In this document: positions 53,202 through 62,075 of the stretch, piece by piece
Position numbering within the stretch: the stretch's first letter is position 1
How the letters are laid out: the number at the start of each line of letters is the position of its first letter
Source of the DNA: Leisingera daeponensis
GTDB taxonomy: Bacteria; Pseudomonadota; Alphaproteobacteria; Rhodobacterales; Rhodobacteraceae
DNA length: 64,000 nucleotides
NCBI RefSeq assembly: GCF_019801465.1
Contig: NZ_JAHVJA010000004.1
Coordinates: 1 to 64,000 of the forward strand
Direction: 5' to 3'
Notes under the pieces: generated by a model
Told to the model about the DNA's origin: nothing
The model's database searches: none
Seen by the model: the letters and a program-made list of their open reading frames with translations, nothing else
Translations under genes and position numbers: made by a program

Positions 53202-54080
53202 CTAAACCCAGGGCGGCTGCCTGTCGGCGCTCTGCTTTCCGCGGCTGCTGAGGATGGCACGGAAGTAATACCATGCCTTGGCCCGTTTTCGCGCCGAAAT
53301 CAGATTGAGGGGCGAGACCAGCTGCAGCCCCGCTTCCGCGAACGCACGCGAGAAGCCAAAGGGCTGGTCGTGCTTGCGCGCGGCATATACCCGCGATTGC
53401 CCCATGTACCAGGCTTTCAGCGCCGCAGTCCTGGAAGACCGCTCGGTAGAATGACCCAAGAGGTGGCGGACCTGCGCGTCATAGACATACCGCAGCGGGC
53501 CGCAATTTGCCTTTAAACGCAGGCTGAGGTCGTCATCTTCGTGGAACAGGAAAATCGCCGGATCAAAGCCGCCGACCTGCTCGAATGCGGCCCGGCGCGC
53601 CAGCAGCGCGCCGCCGTTCAACACCGGCACCTCGCCATCCTGTTTTGCAGCGCTGCGCCCCAGCCAGAGCGATTTCGGGATCAGTTTGCTGCGACGCTTG
53701 AAGAACAGAGAACCGTCGCCTTTGACGATGCGGGTGTTAAAGGCTGAGGCCTCGGGATGAGAATCCGCAGCAGCTAGCAGATGTTCCAGCGTGTCCGGAA
53801 ATAGCTCGGCGTCCGGATTCAAGAAAAACAGGAACTCGGTACCGACCTGCTCCGCACCCTGATTGCAGGCGCGGCCAAAGCCCAGGTTCTCAGAGTTGGC
53901 AAGAAAGCGGGCGCCATGTTCAGCGGCTAAGGCCCGGGTTGCCTCCGCGTCGCGTGACGCGTTGTCGACGAGTACGACGGGAACCCCGGACGGGACGGAG
54001 CGCAGCAGGTTTTCAACAATCACCGACGAATTATAGGTGACCGTGATAATGGAAATACGGGAATTCAAAGGCTGGTCCAT
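53202..54080 (-). CDS. Family 2 glycosyltransferase
   Basis: A 292-residue GT2 enzyme with the rhamnosyltransferase-like layout: ISIITVTYNSSVIVENLLRSV, VLVDNASRDAEAT, NLGFGRACNQGAEQ, FFLNPDAELFPDTLEHLL (metal-binding Asp in NPD) and GGFDPAIFLFHEDDDLSLRLK (catalytic region). A Lys/Arg-rich upstream extension is left out because the ATG at 54080 gives the normal N-terminus. First gene of the pair with the RgpF-like protein, directly downstream of pnp's terminator. Confidence 0.92.
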   Translation of the reverse strand: MDQPLNSRISIITVTYNSSVIVENLLRSVPSGVPVVLVDNASRDAEATRALAAEHGARFLANSENLGFGRACNQGAEQVGTEFLFFLNPDAELFPDTLEHLLAAADSHPEASAFNTRIVKGDGSLFFKRRSKLIPKSLWLGRSAAKQDGEVPVLNGGALLARRAAFEQVGGFDPAIFLFHEDDDLSLRLKANCGPLRYVYDAQVRHLLGHSTERSSRTAALKAWYMGQSRVYAARKHDQPFGFSRAFAEAGLQLVSPLNLISARKRAKAWYYFRAILSSRGKQSADRQPPWV

Positions 54081-54103
54081 GAGCGTCCCGGCAGAAATTG
54101 AAT

Positions 54104-54136
54104 AGCCCGGGGCACGGCTTATGCGCGCCCCGGGCT
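54104..54136 (-). terminator. Terminator of pnp
   Basis: AGCCCGGGGC (54104-54113) and GCCCCGGGCT (54127-54136) form a perfect 10-bp stem around a 13-nt loop, just after the pnp stop. The T tract is short, so some read-through into the glycosyltransferase gene is possible. Confidence 0.75.
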
Positions 54137-54159
54137 GTTTATGGACGGTCAGAGGTGGA

Positions 54160-56304
54160 TTAGTCCTGCTCTGCCTTTTCTTTCTTCTCCGGCGCGATTT
54201 CCTCGCCGGTTTCCTGATCGACAACCTTCATCGACAGGCGGACCTTGCCGCGGTCGTCGAAGCCCAGCAGCTTCACCTTCACTTCCTGGCCTTCCTTCAG
54301 AACGTCCGAAGGATGGTTCAGGCGGCGGTTTTCGATCTGGGAAACATGCACCAGGCCGTCGCGCTTGCCGAAGAAGTTTACGAAGGCGCCGAAGTCGACG
54401 ATCTTCACGACTTTACCGGTGTAAATCTGGCCTTCTTCCGGCTCTGCCACGATCGAATAGATCATGTCATAGGCCTTCTGGATGGCGTCGCCGTTGGGGC
54501 TGGCGATCTTGATCACGCCGTCGTCGTTGATGTCGACCTTGGCGCCGGACACTTCGACGATCTCGCGGATCACCTTGCCGCCAGAGCCGATCACTTCGCG
54601 GATCTTGTCGGTCGGGATCTGCATGGTCTCGATGCGCGGGGCGTGGACCGAGAACTCGTTGGTCTCGGACAGGGCCTTGCCCATCTCGTTCAGGATGTGC
54701 AGACGGCCATCCTTGGCCTGGGCCAGGGCTTTCTCCATGATTTCCGGGGTGATGCCGGCAACCTTGATGTCCATCTGCAGCGAGGTGATGCCGTTTTCGG
54801 TACCCGCCACCTTGAAGTCCATGTCGCCCAGGTGGTCTTCGTCACCCAGGATGTCGGTCAGGACCGCGTAGGAGCCGTCGTCCTCGAGGATCAGGCCCAT
54901 CGCCACACCGGCAACCGGTGCTTTCAGCGGCACGCCCGCGTCCATCATCGACAGCGAACCGCCGCAGACGGAAGCCATCGAAGAAGAGCCGTTCGATTCC
55001 GTGATCTCGGAAACAAGACGGATGGTGTAGGGGAAGTCGGTCGGAGCCGGCAGCACTGCCTGCAGCGCGCGCCAGGCCAGCTTGCCGTGGCCGATTTCGC
55101 GGCGGCCCGGGGAGCCGACACGGCCCACTTCGCCAACCGAGTACGGCGGGAAGTTATAGTGCAGCAGGAAGTTGGACTTGAAGTTGCCATGCAGCGCATC
55201 GATGAACTGCTCGTCGTCGCCGGTGCCCAGCGTGGTCACGACCAGGCCCTGGGTCTCGCCACGGGTGAACAGGGCGGAACCGTGGGTACGCGGTAGCAGG
55301 CCGGTTTCGGCCACGATCGGGCGCACGGTGGTGGTGTCGCGGCCGTCGATACGCTTGCCGCCTTTCACCACGTCGCCGCGCAGGATGCCGGCTTCCAGCT
55401 TTTTCATGGCAGAGCCGAGGTTGGCGTCTTCCAGCTGTTCCTCGCTCAGCGCTTCCTTGATCGCTTCACGGGCAGCGGCAACAGCGGCGGTGCGCTCCTG
55501 CTTGTCGGTGATCGCAAAGGCGGCGCGCATCTGCTCTTCGCCGGCGGCCTTCACGGCCTCGTACAGCTCGGAGTAATCCGGCGCCTGGAAGTCGAACGGT
55601 TCTTTCGCGGCTTCTTCTGCCAGCGAAATGATCAGGTCGATCACCGGCTGGATCTGCTCATGCGCGAAGTTCACCGCGCCCAGCATTTCGGCTTCGGTCA
55701 GTTCGTAGGCTTCCGATTCCACCATCATCACGGCGTTCTTGGTGCCGGCCACAACCAGGTCCAGGCGCTGCTCAGGGTTGAGGCGCAGATCCTGCATGTC
55801 GTCGACGGTCGGGTTCAGCACATACTCGCCGTCAACGAAACCGACGCGGGCGCCGGCGATCGGGCCCATGAACGGCGCGCCGGAGATGGTCAGCGCGGCG
55901 GAGGCCGCGATCATCGCAACGATGTCCGGGTCATTGACCAGGTCGTGGCTCAGCACGGTGCACATCACCAGCACTTCGTTCTTGAAGCCGGGGACGAACA
56001 GCGGGCGGATCGGACGGTCGATCAGACGTGCGGTCAGGGTTTCTTTTTCGGTCGGGCGCGCTTCGCGCTTGAAGAAGCCGCCGGGCACCTTGCCCGCAGC
56101 ATAGTATTTTTCCTGGTAGTGGACGGTCAGCGGGAAGAAGTCCTGGCCGGGCTTCTGCTGACGGGCAAAGGTCACGTTGGCCATGACGCTGGTTTCACCC
56201 AGGGTGGCGATCACGGAGCCATCCGCCTGGCGGGCAACCTTGCCGGTTTCCAGTGTGAGCGTCTCTTCGCCCCACTGCATCGATTTTTTGGTGACGTTAA
56301 ACAT
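54160..56304 (-). CDS. pnp: Polyribonucleotide nucleotidyltransferase
   Basis: A 714-residue phosphorolytic 3' exoribonuclease of the RNA degradosome. Two RNase PH cores (about 10-215 and 315-535) are separated by a helical domain; the active-site stretch is [20 protein letters not shown] and [23 protein letters not shown]. The KH domain ([22 protein letters not shown]) and the S1 domain ([33 protein letters not shown]) complete it. The C-terminus is a Lys/Glu-rich tail. Its usual neighbour rpsO is 11 kb away. Confidence 0.98.
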   Translation of the reverse strand: MFNVTKKSMQWGEETLTLETGKVARQADGSVIATLGETSVMANVTFARQQKPGQDFFPLTVHYQEKYYAAGKVPGGFFKREARPTEKETLTARLIDRPIRPLFVPGFKNEVLVMCTVLSHDLVNDPDIVAMIAASAALTISGAPFMGPIAGARVGFVDGEYVLNPTVDDMQDLRLNPEQRLDLVVAGTKNAVMMVESEAYELTEAEMLGAVNFAHEQIQPVIDLIISLAEEAAKEPFDFQAPDYSELYEAVKAAGEEQMRAAFAITDKQERTAAVAAAREAIKEALSEEQLEDANLGSAMKKLEAGILRGDVVKGGKRIDGRDTTTVRPIVAETGLLPRTHGSALFTRGETQGLVVTTLGTGDDEQFIDALHGNFKSNFLLHYNFPPYSVGEVGRVGSPGRREIGHGKLAWRALQAVLPAPTDFPYTIRLVSEITESNGSSSMASVCGGSLSMMDAGVPLKAPVAGVAMGLILEDDGSYAVLTDILGDEDHLGDMDFKVAGTENGITSLQMDIKVAGITPEIMEKALAQAKDGRLHILNEMGKALSETNEFSVHAPRIETMQIPTDKIREVIGSGGKVIREIVEVSGAKVDINDDGVIKIASPNGDAIQKAYDMIYSIVAEPEEGQIYTGKVVKIVDFGAFVNFFGKRDGLVHVSQIENRRLNHPSDVLKEGQEVKVKLLGFDDRGKVRLSMKVVDQETGEEIAPEKKEKAEQD

Positions 56305-56550
56305 CTAGCGTATCCTAATTGGGAGCACTCCCGGCCCTCCGGGTCTCCCGTTTGCGTGGCGGCCCCATTGCCGCCGGCCCCATTTATCTTTCTTTCGCGT
56401 GCCGGGGCCTTGGCACATCGTCTCAGACAAGCCCGCCCATACAGGAGTTTTGCGCAAAATGAAAGGGAAAGCGGTGCGGCGCAGCCCTGCTGGGCGGCAG
56501 CACGCTCTTCAGCGGCGGCCGGCGGAGCACTTTGCCCCGCCCGGCTTGCC

Positions 56551-57870
56551 TCAATTGGTGGTTTTCACACCCTCAGGGCGGCCCGCAATAACGAAGTGCA
56601 GCCCATCTGGGTTCAGGAACTCTGCCGCAAAACGCTTCACGTCTTCCAGAGTGACAGCATTGATGCGGTCATTGCGGGTATCCACGTATGTGATGGGCAG
56701 GTTGTCCATCTGCATGCCCGCCAGGATCGAAGCGATACGGCTGTTGCCGTCAAAGCGCAGAGGATAGGCTCCCGTCAGATAGGTCTGGGCGTCTTTCAGC
56801 TCTTTTTCCGTCACGCCATCCTCGGCCATCCGGCGCCATTCGCCCCGGATCACTTCCACAGCCTCAGCCATCTTTCCGTTGGCTGAAGCCACGGACCCCA
56901 TATAGACGGCCGCCAGATCGTGCGGCACCAGATAGGAATAGACCCCGTAGGTCAGCCCGCGCTTTTCCCGCACCTCTGTCATCAGCCGGGTTTCAAAAGA
57001 ACCGCCGCCCAGAATCTGGTTCATCACATAGGCGGTGAAAAAGTCCGGGTGCTCGCGCGCGATCCCCTTCTGTCCGAACAGCGCCACCGATTGCGGGGTG
57101 TCGAAATCAACCACGGTCACACCGCCTTCGATGCTGACCTCTGCCGGACCGGGGATCTGGGCGCCTTCGGCAGGCAATTCCCCCAGCAAATCGTCCAGCA
57201 GCGCGCCAAGCTCGTCAGCGGTGATGTCACCAACGGCACTGACATAAAGCCTGTCCCTGGCAAACACAGCCTCATAGGCGTGAAAGATGTCCTGGCGGCT
57301 AAGGGCTGCAACCGATTCCAGTGTGCCCTTGCCGTCACTGCCATAAGGATGATCACCGTAGGCCATCCGGGCAAAAGCTTGACCGGCGATATTGTTGGGG
57401 TTCTTGGCATCCGACCGCAATCCGGCAAGCACCTGCGCCCTGACCCTGTCCAGCGCATCCTGATCGAACCGCGGCTCAAACAGGGTCTGACGCAGCAGCC
57501 CCACCGCATCCTCGCGGTTTTCGCTCAGAAACCTGGCAGAAATAGACACCGAATCCTTGTCTGCGTCATAGGAAAACTCCGCAGCGAGCGATTCCAGCGC
57601 CCGTGCGTAATCCTGCGCGCGCAGGTCACCGGAACCTTCCTCCAACAAGCCCGTCATCAAATATACCCCGCCGCGTTTGCCCGGTGCATCAAGCGAGGTG
57701 CCTCCGCGGAAGCGCAACTCAAGCGCAGTGAAGGGGATTGCATGATCCTCCACCAGCCAGGCGGTGATGCCGCCGGGAGAAGAGACCTCCTGAATCTTGA
57801 TTTCGGCCCAGGCAGGCAGTGCCATGAACCAGGCCAGCAGCACCGCGGTGATATATTTCAGCGGGCTCAT
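56551..57870 (-). CDS. M16 peptidase-like protein, non-catalytic subunit
   Basis: A 439-residue exported protein (signal peptide 1-22, AWA cleavage). It has the two M16 domains but no HxxEH: the equivalent position reads LMTGLLEEGSG. Such proteins pair with a catalytic M16 partner, here the gene that overlaps it by ATGA upstream. The glycine-rich loop and the R/Y pair region (EKRGLTYGVYSYL) are present. Likely a periplasmic heterodimer that degrades small peptides. Confidence 0.92.
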   Translation of the reverse strand: MSPLKYITAVLLAWFMALPAWAEIKIQEVSSPGGITAWLVEDHAIPFTALELRFRGGTSLDAPGKRGGVYLMTGLLEEGSGDLRAQDYARALESLAAEFSYDADKDSVSISARFLSENREDAVGLLRQTLFEPRFDQDALDRVRAQVLAGLRSDAKNPNNIAGQAFARMAYGDHPYGSDGKGTLESVAALSRQDIFHAYEAVFARDRLYVSAVGDITADELGALLDDLLGELPAEGAQIPGPAEVSIEGGVTVVDFDTPQSVALFGQKGIAREHPDFFTAYVMNQILGGGSFETRLMTEVREKRGLTYGVYSYLVPHDLAAVYMGSVASANGKMAEAVEVIRGEWRRMAEDGVTEKELKDAQTYLTGAYPLRFDGNSRIASILAGMQMDNLPITYVDTRNDRINAVTLEDVKRFAAEFLNPDGLHFVIAGRPEGVKTTN

Positions 57871-59210
57871 TGGGTCACCTCCTGGCTGCGCATCATCCAG
57901 CCTGTGACCGAGGTTTCCGGTCTCAGGACTTCGTTTGCTGCGGCGATGATTTCATCCGCGGTGACAGATTGCAGGATTTTCGGCCAATCCTGAACATCCT
58001 GCACCGTCAGCCCGATGCTAAGCGCCTGGCCATAACGGTTGGCGATGCCATTCACATTGTCCCGGTCATATATTTCGGAAGCGCGCAATTGCAGCTTGAT
58101 CCTTTCCAGCTGCGCCTCATCCACACCTTTTTCGAGGAATTGCGCAATCGTCCGGTCCAGCGCGGCTTCTGCCTCGTCCATAGCCACGCCCTCGGCAGGC
58201 ACAATCAGCAAGGTGAACGACGTGTCGTCCAGTGTGCTGCCGGAGTAGTAGGCCCCCGTGTAAACCGCGACCTGCTGGTCGAATTGCAATGCATTTGCCA
58301 GATAGGATGTATTACCGCCGCCCAGAAGCTCTGCCAGCAGGTAAAGCGCGGCGGCTTTCTGCTGATCGCCGCTGTCGCGCTCCGGAGCCAGATAGGAACG
58401 CTGCACATACGGCTGCGCCACGCGCGGGTCTTCGAAGGTCAGGCGGCGGGCAGCGGTCTGCGGCGGCTCCTGACTTCGGAAGCGTTCCGGAAGGTCCGGG
58501 TTGTCCGGGATCACGCCGTAGTACTGTTCTGCCAGCACCTTTACCTCCTCTGGCCGCACGTCGCCGGAGACGACAAGAATGGCATTATTCGGCGCGTAGT
58601 AGGTTTGGTAGAAAGACAGCGCGTCTTCCATATCCAGGCTTTCCATCTCGTGCCGCCAGCCGATCACCGGCTGGCCATAACGGTGGTTCAGGTATTGCAC
58701 TGCTTGCAGCTGTTCGCGAAACAGCGCCACCGGATCGTTATCGGTGCGCTGGTTGCGCTCCTCCAGGATCACTTCGCGCTCGGTGGCTATGTCCTCTTCG
58801 CTCAAGCGAAGGTTGGTCATCCGGTCGCTTTCCATCTGCATCATCAGCTCCAGACGGTCGGCTGCGACGCGCTGGAAGTAGGCAGTGTAATCGTAGCTGG
58901 TAAAAGCGTTGTCCTGGCCCCCATTGGCCCGAACCGTGGCGGACAGCTCACCAGGCGCCAGTTTATCAGTACCCTTGAACAGGAGGTGCTCTAGGAAATG
59001 GGCTACCCCGGACTGGCCTGGCGGCTCATCCGCGGAACCGGCCCGGTACCAGACCATCTGCTGCACTACGGGTGCGCGGTGATCCTCGATCACCACCACA
59101 TCCATGCCATTGTCCAAGGTGAACGCGGTCACCGCCTCGTCCTCAGCCCTCACCGGGGCGGACAAGACAGCGCTCAGCGCTGCGGCGGCCAATGTGATCC
59201 TCTGGATCAT
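57867..59210 (-). CDS. M16 zinc peptidase, catalytic subunit
   Basis: A 447-residue exported metallopeptidase (signal peptide about 1-22). The zinc motif HFLEH lies at 71-75, and the downstream Glu is in REVILEERNQRTDND. The start at 59210 gives MIQRITLAAAALSAVLS; the longer frame is not a good signal peptide. Its stop overlaps the start of the non-catalytic M16 gene (ATGA), so the two are coupled. Confidence 0.94.
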   Translation of the reverse strand: MIQRITLAAAALSAVLSAPVRAEDEAVTAFTLDNGMDVVVIEDHRAPVVQQMVWYRAGSADEPPGQSGVAHFLEHLLFKGTDKLAPGELSATVRANGGQDNAFTSYDYTAYFQRVAADRLELMMQMESDRMTNLRLSEEDIATEREVILEERNQRTDNDPVALFREQLQAVQYLNHRYGQPVIGWRHEMESLDMEDALSFYQTYYAPNNAILVVSGDVRPEEVKVLAEQYYGVIPDNPDLPERFRSQEPPQTAARRLTFEDPRVAQPYVQRSYLAPERDSGDQQKAAALYLLAELLGGGNTSYLANALQFDQQVAVYTGAYYSGSTLDDTSFTLLIVPAEGVAMDEAEAALDRTIAQFLEKGVDEAQLERIKLQLRASEIYDRDNVNGIANRYGQALSIGLTVQDVQDWPKILQSVTADEIIAAANEVLRPETSVTGWMMRSQEVTQ

Positions 59211-59327
59211 CTGGCATCCTCCAATTTTTGCACGTTTGCCCTTGCCCGGCACGGTGCGGTTACTGCTCTGTCGTTCATTTTTGCTCAATGCAGCCACAAT
59301 TAGCCGCCCATTGCCAGCAGAAAGACT

Positions 59328-59349
59328 GCCGGCAACCTACGTTGCTGGC
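59328..59349 (-). terminator. Stem-loop downstream of the DUF3035 gene
   Basis: GCCGGCAAC (59328-59336), a 4-nt loop, and GTTGCTGGC (59341-59349) with one G-T pair. A T-containing stretch follows on the minus strand. It may end the purH-lspA-DUF3035 transcript before the M16 pair. Confidence 0.5.
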
Positions 59350-59386
59350 GGCATCATGCAAGACCGGCTGGCAGAAAAGTGAGCGA

Positions 59387-59908
59387 TCAGGACTCTTCTT
59401 CCGGCGGCGAAGAAGGCGTCGCCGCTCCTGTCTTGCGGAACTGATCGCTGACGGCGAATGGGTCGATGCTCTGCTTGCGGTACAGCTGCTCGTAGCGGTC
59501 CACCGGAACGATCTTGATCCGGCCCAGATGGCGGTTGCGGTGACGGAACTTTGCATCTTCCGAAGCCAGCGTTTCGCGGACCCCCGGTTCGACTCCATAG
59601 CGGCTGGAGGCAGTGACCAGCGCCGCATCCCCCGAAGGCACAGCCGCAGCGGGCACCAGAGCACCCGGCCTGCCGCCAAGCGCGGCAACGGCATCAGCCT
59701 GCGGATTGGGGTCGGTTAGATTGCTGCCGCCCGGGGTCGGGGCGGGCAGCGAAGCGTAGCTTTCCGGCGTGCTAAGCGGTTTGGAGGGCAGGATCAGGAA
59801 TTCATCCGGACCGGATCCGGGCTTCTGAAGCACACGCAGCCCCTTTTGCGCACAACCGGACACTGCCAGCGCGCCAGCCAGAACGATCACTCCGAACGGG
59901 ATCCGCAT
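59387..59908 (-). CDS. DUF3035 lipoprotein
   Basis: A 173-residue lipoprotein with lipobox VSGC (Cys19 of the chain starting MRIPFGVIV). The body contains PDEFLILPSKPLSTPESYASLPAPTPGGSNLTDPNPQADAVAALGG, the DUF3035 signature that is conserved next to lspA and M16 genes in Rhodobacterales. It is likely an envelope protein; function unknown. Pro-rich and unstructured in the middle. Confidence 0.9.
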   Translation of the reverse strand: MRIPFGVIVLAGALAVSGCAQKGLRVLQKPGSGPDEFLILPSKPLSTPESYASLPAPTPGGSNLTDPNPQADAVAALGGRPGALVPAAAVPSGDAALVTASSRYGVEPGVRETLASEDAKFRHRNRHLGRIKIVPVDRYEQLYRKQSIDPFAVSDQFRKTGAATPSSPPEEES

Positions 59909-59963
59909 TGCCCCAAACTCCTGCCTGTTTCCCAGCGCTTTTAACGCAATTGCCTGACGAGGT

Positions 59964-60446
59964 CTACGCAGGCTTTTTGCTGCGCCCGTCAAAGAAGATC
60001 AGCCCTGCCGCGCCGCCAAAGATGAAGATATCGGCGACATTGAACACAAACGGGTTTTGAATCCCGCAGCAGGATGTGTTGAGAAAATCCAGCACATAGC
60101 CGTATAATAGCCGGTCAGCAACGTTGCCCAAGGCGCCGCCGATAACCAGGCCCGCTGACAGCTGAATGCCTCTCGACGCTTTCTGAGACCGGAAAACCCA
60201 CACCGCCAGGGCCACGCAAATCACAACCGAAAGACTGATCAGGATCCAGCGCGCGGCCTCATCGCCGCCGCCGAACAACCCGAAATTGATACCGGTGTTT
60301 TCGCCGTAGCGGAAATTAAGAAACGGCGGCAGCACGTCGATCCGGTGACGCTGGTCCAGCCCCATCCAGTGGACCACCAGAAACTTACTGGCCTGATCCG
60401 CCAGGAAGGAGAGGCCAGCGCCCCAGATCATCCAACGTGCTGCCAT
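59964..60446 (-). CDS. lspA: Lipoprotein signal peptidase
   Basis: A 160-residue inner-membrane aspartyl peptidase that removes signal peptides from prolipoproteins. Four hydrophobic segments and the catalytic pair Asp111 (GNVADRLLYG) and Asp139 (FNVADIFIF) are present. Its neighbour, a lipoprotein gene, is a natural substrate. It follows purH by 15 bp. Confidence 0.97.
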   Translation of the reverse strand: MAARWMIWGAGLSFLADQASKFLVVHWMGLDQRHRIDVLPPFLNFRYGENTGINFGLFGGGDEAARWILISLSVVICVALAVWVFRSQKASRGIQLSAGLVIGGALGNVADRLLYGYVLDFLNTSCCGIQNPFVFNVADIFIFGGAAGLIFFDGRSKKPA

Positions 60447-60461
60447 GTCGTTTGCGCCCTG

Positions 60462-62051
60462 TCAGTGGCGGAAGTGGCGCATGCCGGTGAAGACCATGGC
60501 CAGACCTTTGTCGTTGGCCGCCTTGATCACCTCATCATCGCGCATCGAGCCGCCCGGCTGGATCACGCAGGCGCCGCCAGCCGCCGCCGCTTCCAGCAGG
60601 CCGTCCGCGAAGGGGAAGAAGGCATCCGAGGCGACCGCGCAGCCCTTAGCAAGGCTTTCCTTCAAACCCAGCTCGGCGGCCATGCGGCCCGCTTTGGCTG
60701 CAGCTACATTGGCACTGTCCAGACGGCTCATCTGCCCCGCGCCGACACCGACGGTGGCATTGTCCTTCACATAGACGATGGCGTTGGATTTCACGTGCTT
60801 GGCGACTTTCCAAGCAAACAGCAGGTCCTGCATCTGGGCCTCGGACGGTGCCTTCTCAGTCACCACCTTCAGATCCTCCATGCCGACGTATCCCACATCC
60901 TTGTCCTGCACCAGCATACCGCCAGCCACTTGCTTGTAGGCCACGATGGGTTTGCGCGGGTCCGGCAAGCCGTCAGTCAGCAAAAGGCGCAGATTTTTCT
61001 TGGCGGCAAAAATCTCCTTCGCCTCCTCCGACGCGCCCGGCGCAATCACCACCTCGGTGAAAATCTCAGTGATCTTGGCAGCAGTTTCGGCGTCCAGCGG
61101 CTGGTTCAGCGCCACGATGCCGCCAAACGCTGAAGTGCGGTCGCAGTCAAAGGCCTTCTGATAAGCCTCAGCCAGGGTTGCCCCTTTGGCCACGCCGCAG
61201 GGGTTGGCGTGTTTGATGATGGCAACTGCGGGGCTTTCGGCCGGGTCGAATTCGGCCACCAGCTCGTAAGCCGCATCTGTGTCGTTGATGTTGTTGTAGC
61301 TCAGTTCCTTGCCCTGCAGCTGCACTGCGGTCGCCACGCCAGGACGGTTGGAGCCATCGGTATAGAAAGCCGCCTCTTGATGGCTGTTCTCGCCATAGCG
61401 CAGGGTCTGCTTCAGCTCGCCGGCAAAGGCACGGCGGCGCGGGGTCTTCTCATCGATCGCCGAGGCCATCCAGTTCGACACGGCCGCATCGTAAGCCGCG
61501 GTGCGGGCATAAGCGATCTGCGACAGGCGCTGACGGAAGGGATAACTGGTCTGGCCGTCGTTGGCGTCCAGTTCCGCCAGCAGCGCCTCGTAGTCCTGAA
61601 CATCTGTTACCACGTTCACGAACAAATGGTTCTTGGAAGCCGCGCGGATCATTGCCGGGCCGCCGATGTCGATGTTCTCGATCATCTCGTCATAGCCGGC
61701 GCCGCGCGCCAGCGCCGCCTCGAACGGGTAGAGGTTCACCACCAGCAGGTCGATAGCGCCGATGCCGTGCTCGTTCATGGCAGCGACATGGGTGTCGTTG
61801 TCTCGCAAGGCCAGCAATCCGCCATGCACCATCGGGTGCAGGGTCTTGACGCGGCCGTCCATCATTTCCGGGAAACCGGTGACTTCGGAGACGTCTTTGA
61901 CCGTCAGGCCGGCATCACGAAGCGCCTTGGCGGAACCGCCGGTCGAGAGCAGCTCTACACCGCGCGCGGCCAGCGCCTTGCCCAGCTCAATCAGGCCGGT
62001 CTTGTCGGATACGGAAAGCAGCGCACGGCGTACGGGGTGAAGGTCGGTCAT
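60462..62051 (-). CDS. purH: Bifunctional AICAR transformylase/IMP cyclohydrolase
   Basis: A 529-residue enzyme for the last two steps of IMP synthesis. The N-terminal cyclohydrolase part ([30 protein letters not shown], then [12 protein letters not shown]) is complete, as is the transformylase part ([40 protein letters not shown], and the final [30 protein letters not shown]). Confidence 0.98.
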   Translation of the reverse strand: MTDLHPVRRALLSVSDKTGLIELGKALAARGVELLSTGGSAKALRDAGLTVKDVSEVTGFPEMMDGRVKTLHPMVHGGLLALRDNDTHVAAMNEHGIGAIDLLVVNLYPFEAALARGAGYDEMIENIDIGGPAMIRAASKNHLFVNVVTDVQDYEALLAELDANDGQTSYPFRQRLSQIAYARTAAYDAAVSNWMASAIDEKTPRRRAFAGELKQTLRYGENSHQEAAFYTDGSNRPGVATAVQLQGKELSYNNINDTDAAYELVAEFDPAESPAVAIIKHANPCGVAKGATLAEAYQKAFDCDRTSAFGGIVALNQPLDAETAAKITEIFTEVVIAPGASEEAKEIFAAKKNLRLLLTDGLPDPRKPIVAYKQVAGGMLVQDKDVGYVGMEDLKVVTEKAPSEAQMQDLLFAWKVAKHVKSNAIVYVKDNATVGVGAGQMSRLDSANVAAAKAGRMAAELGLKESLAKGCAVASDAFFPFADGLLEAAAAGGACVIQPGGSMRDDEVIKAANDKGLAMVFTGMRHFRH

Positions 62052-62075
62052 GGCAGGGCGGTCCTTTGCAAAGGC

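Noticed and set aside
56461-56550. Third copy of the 77-bp repeat downstream of the M16 pair
   Set aside because: Only short GC-rich words such as GCGCAGCC and GGAGCAC are shared; no alignable copy.
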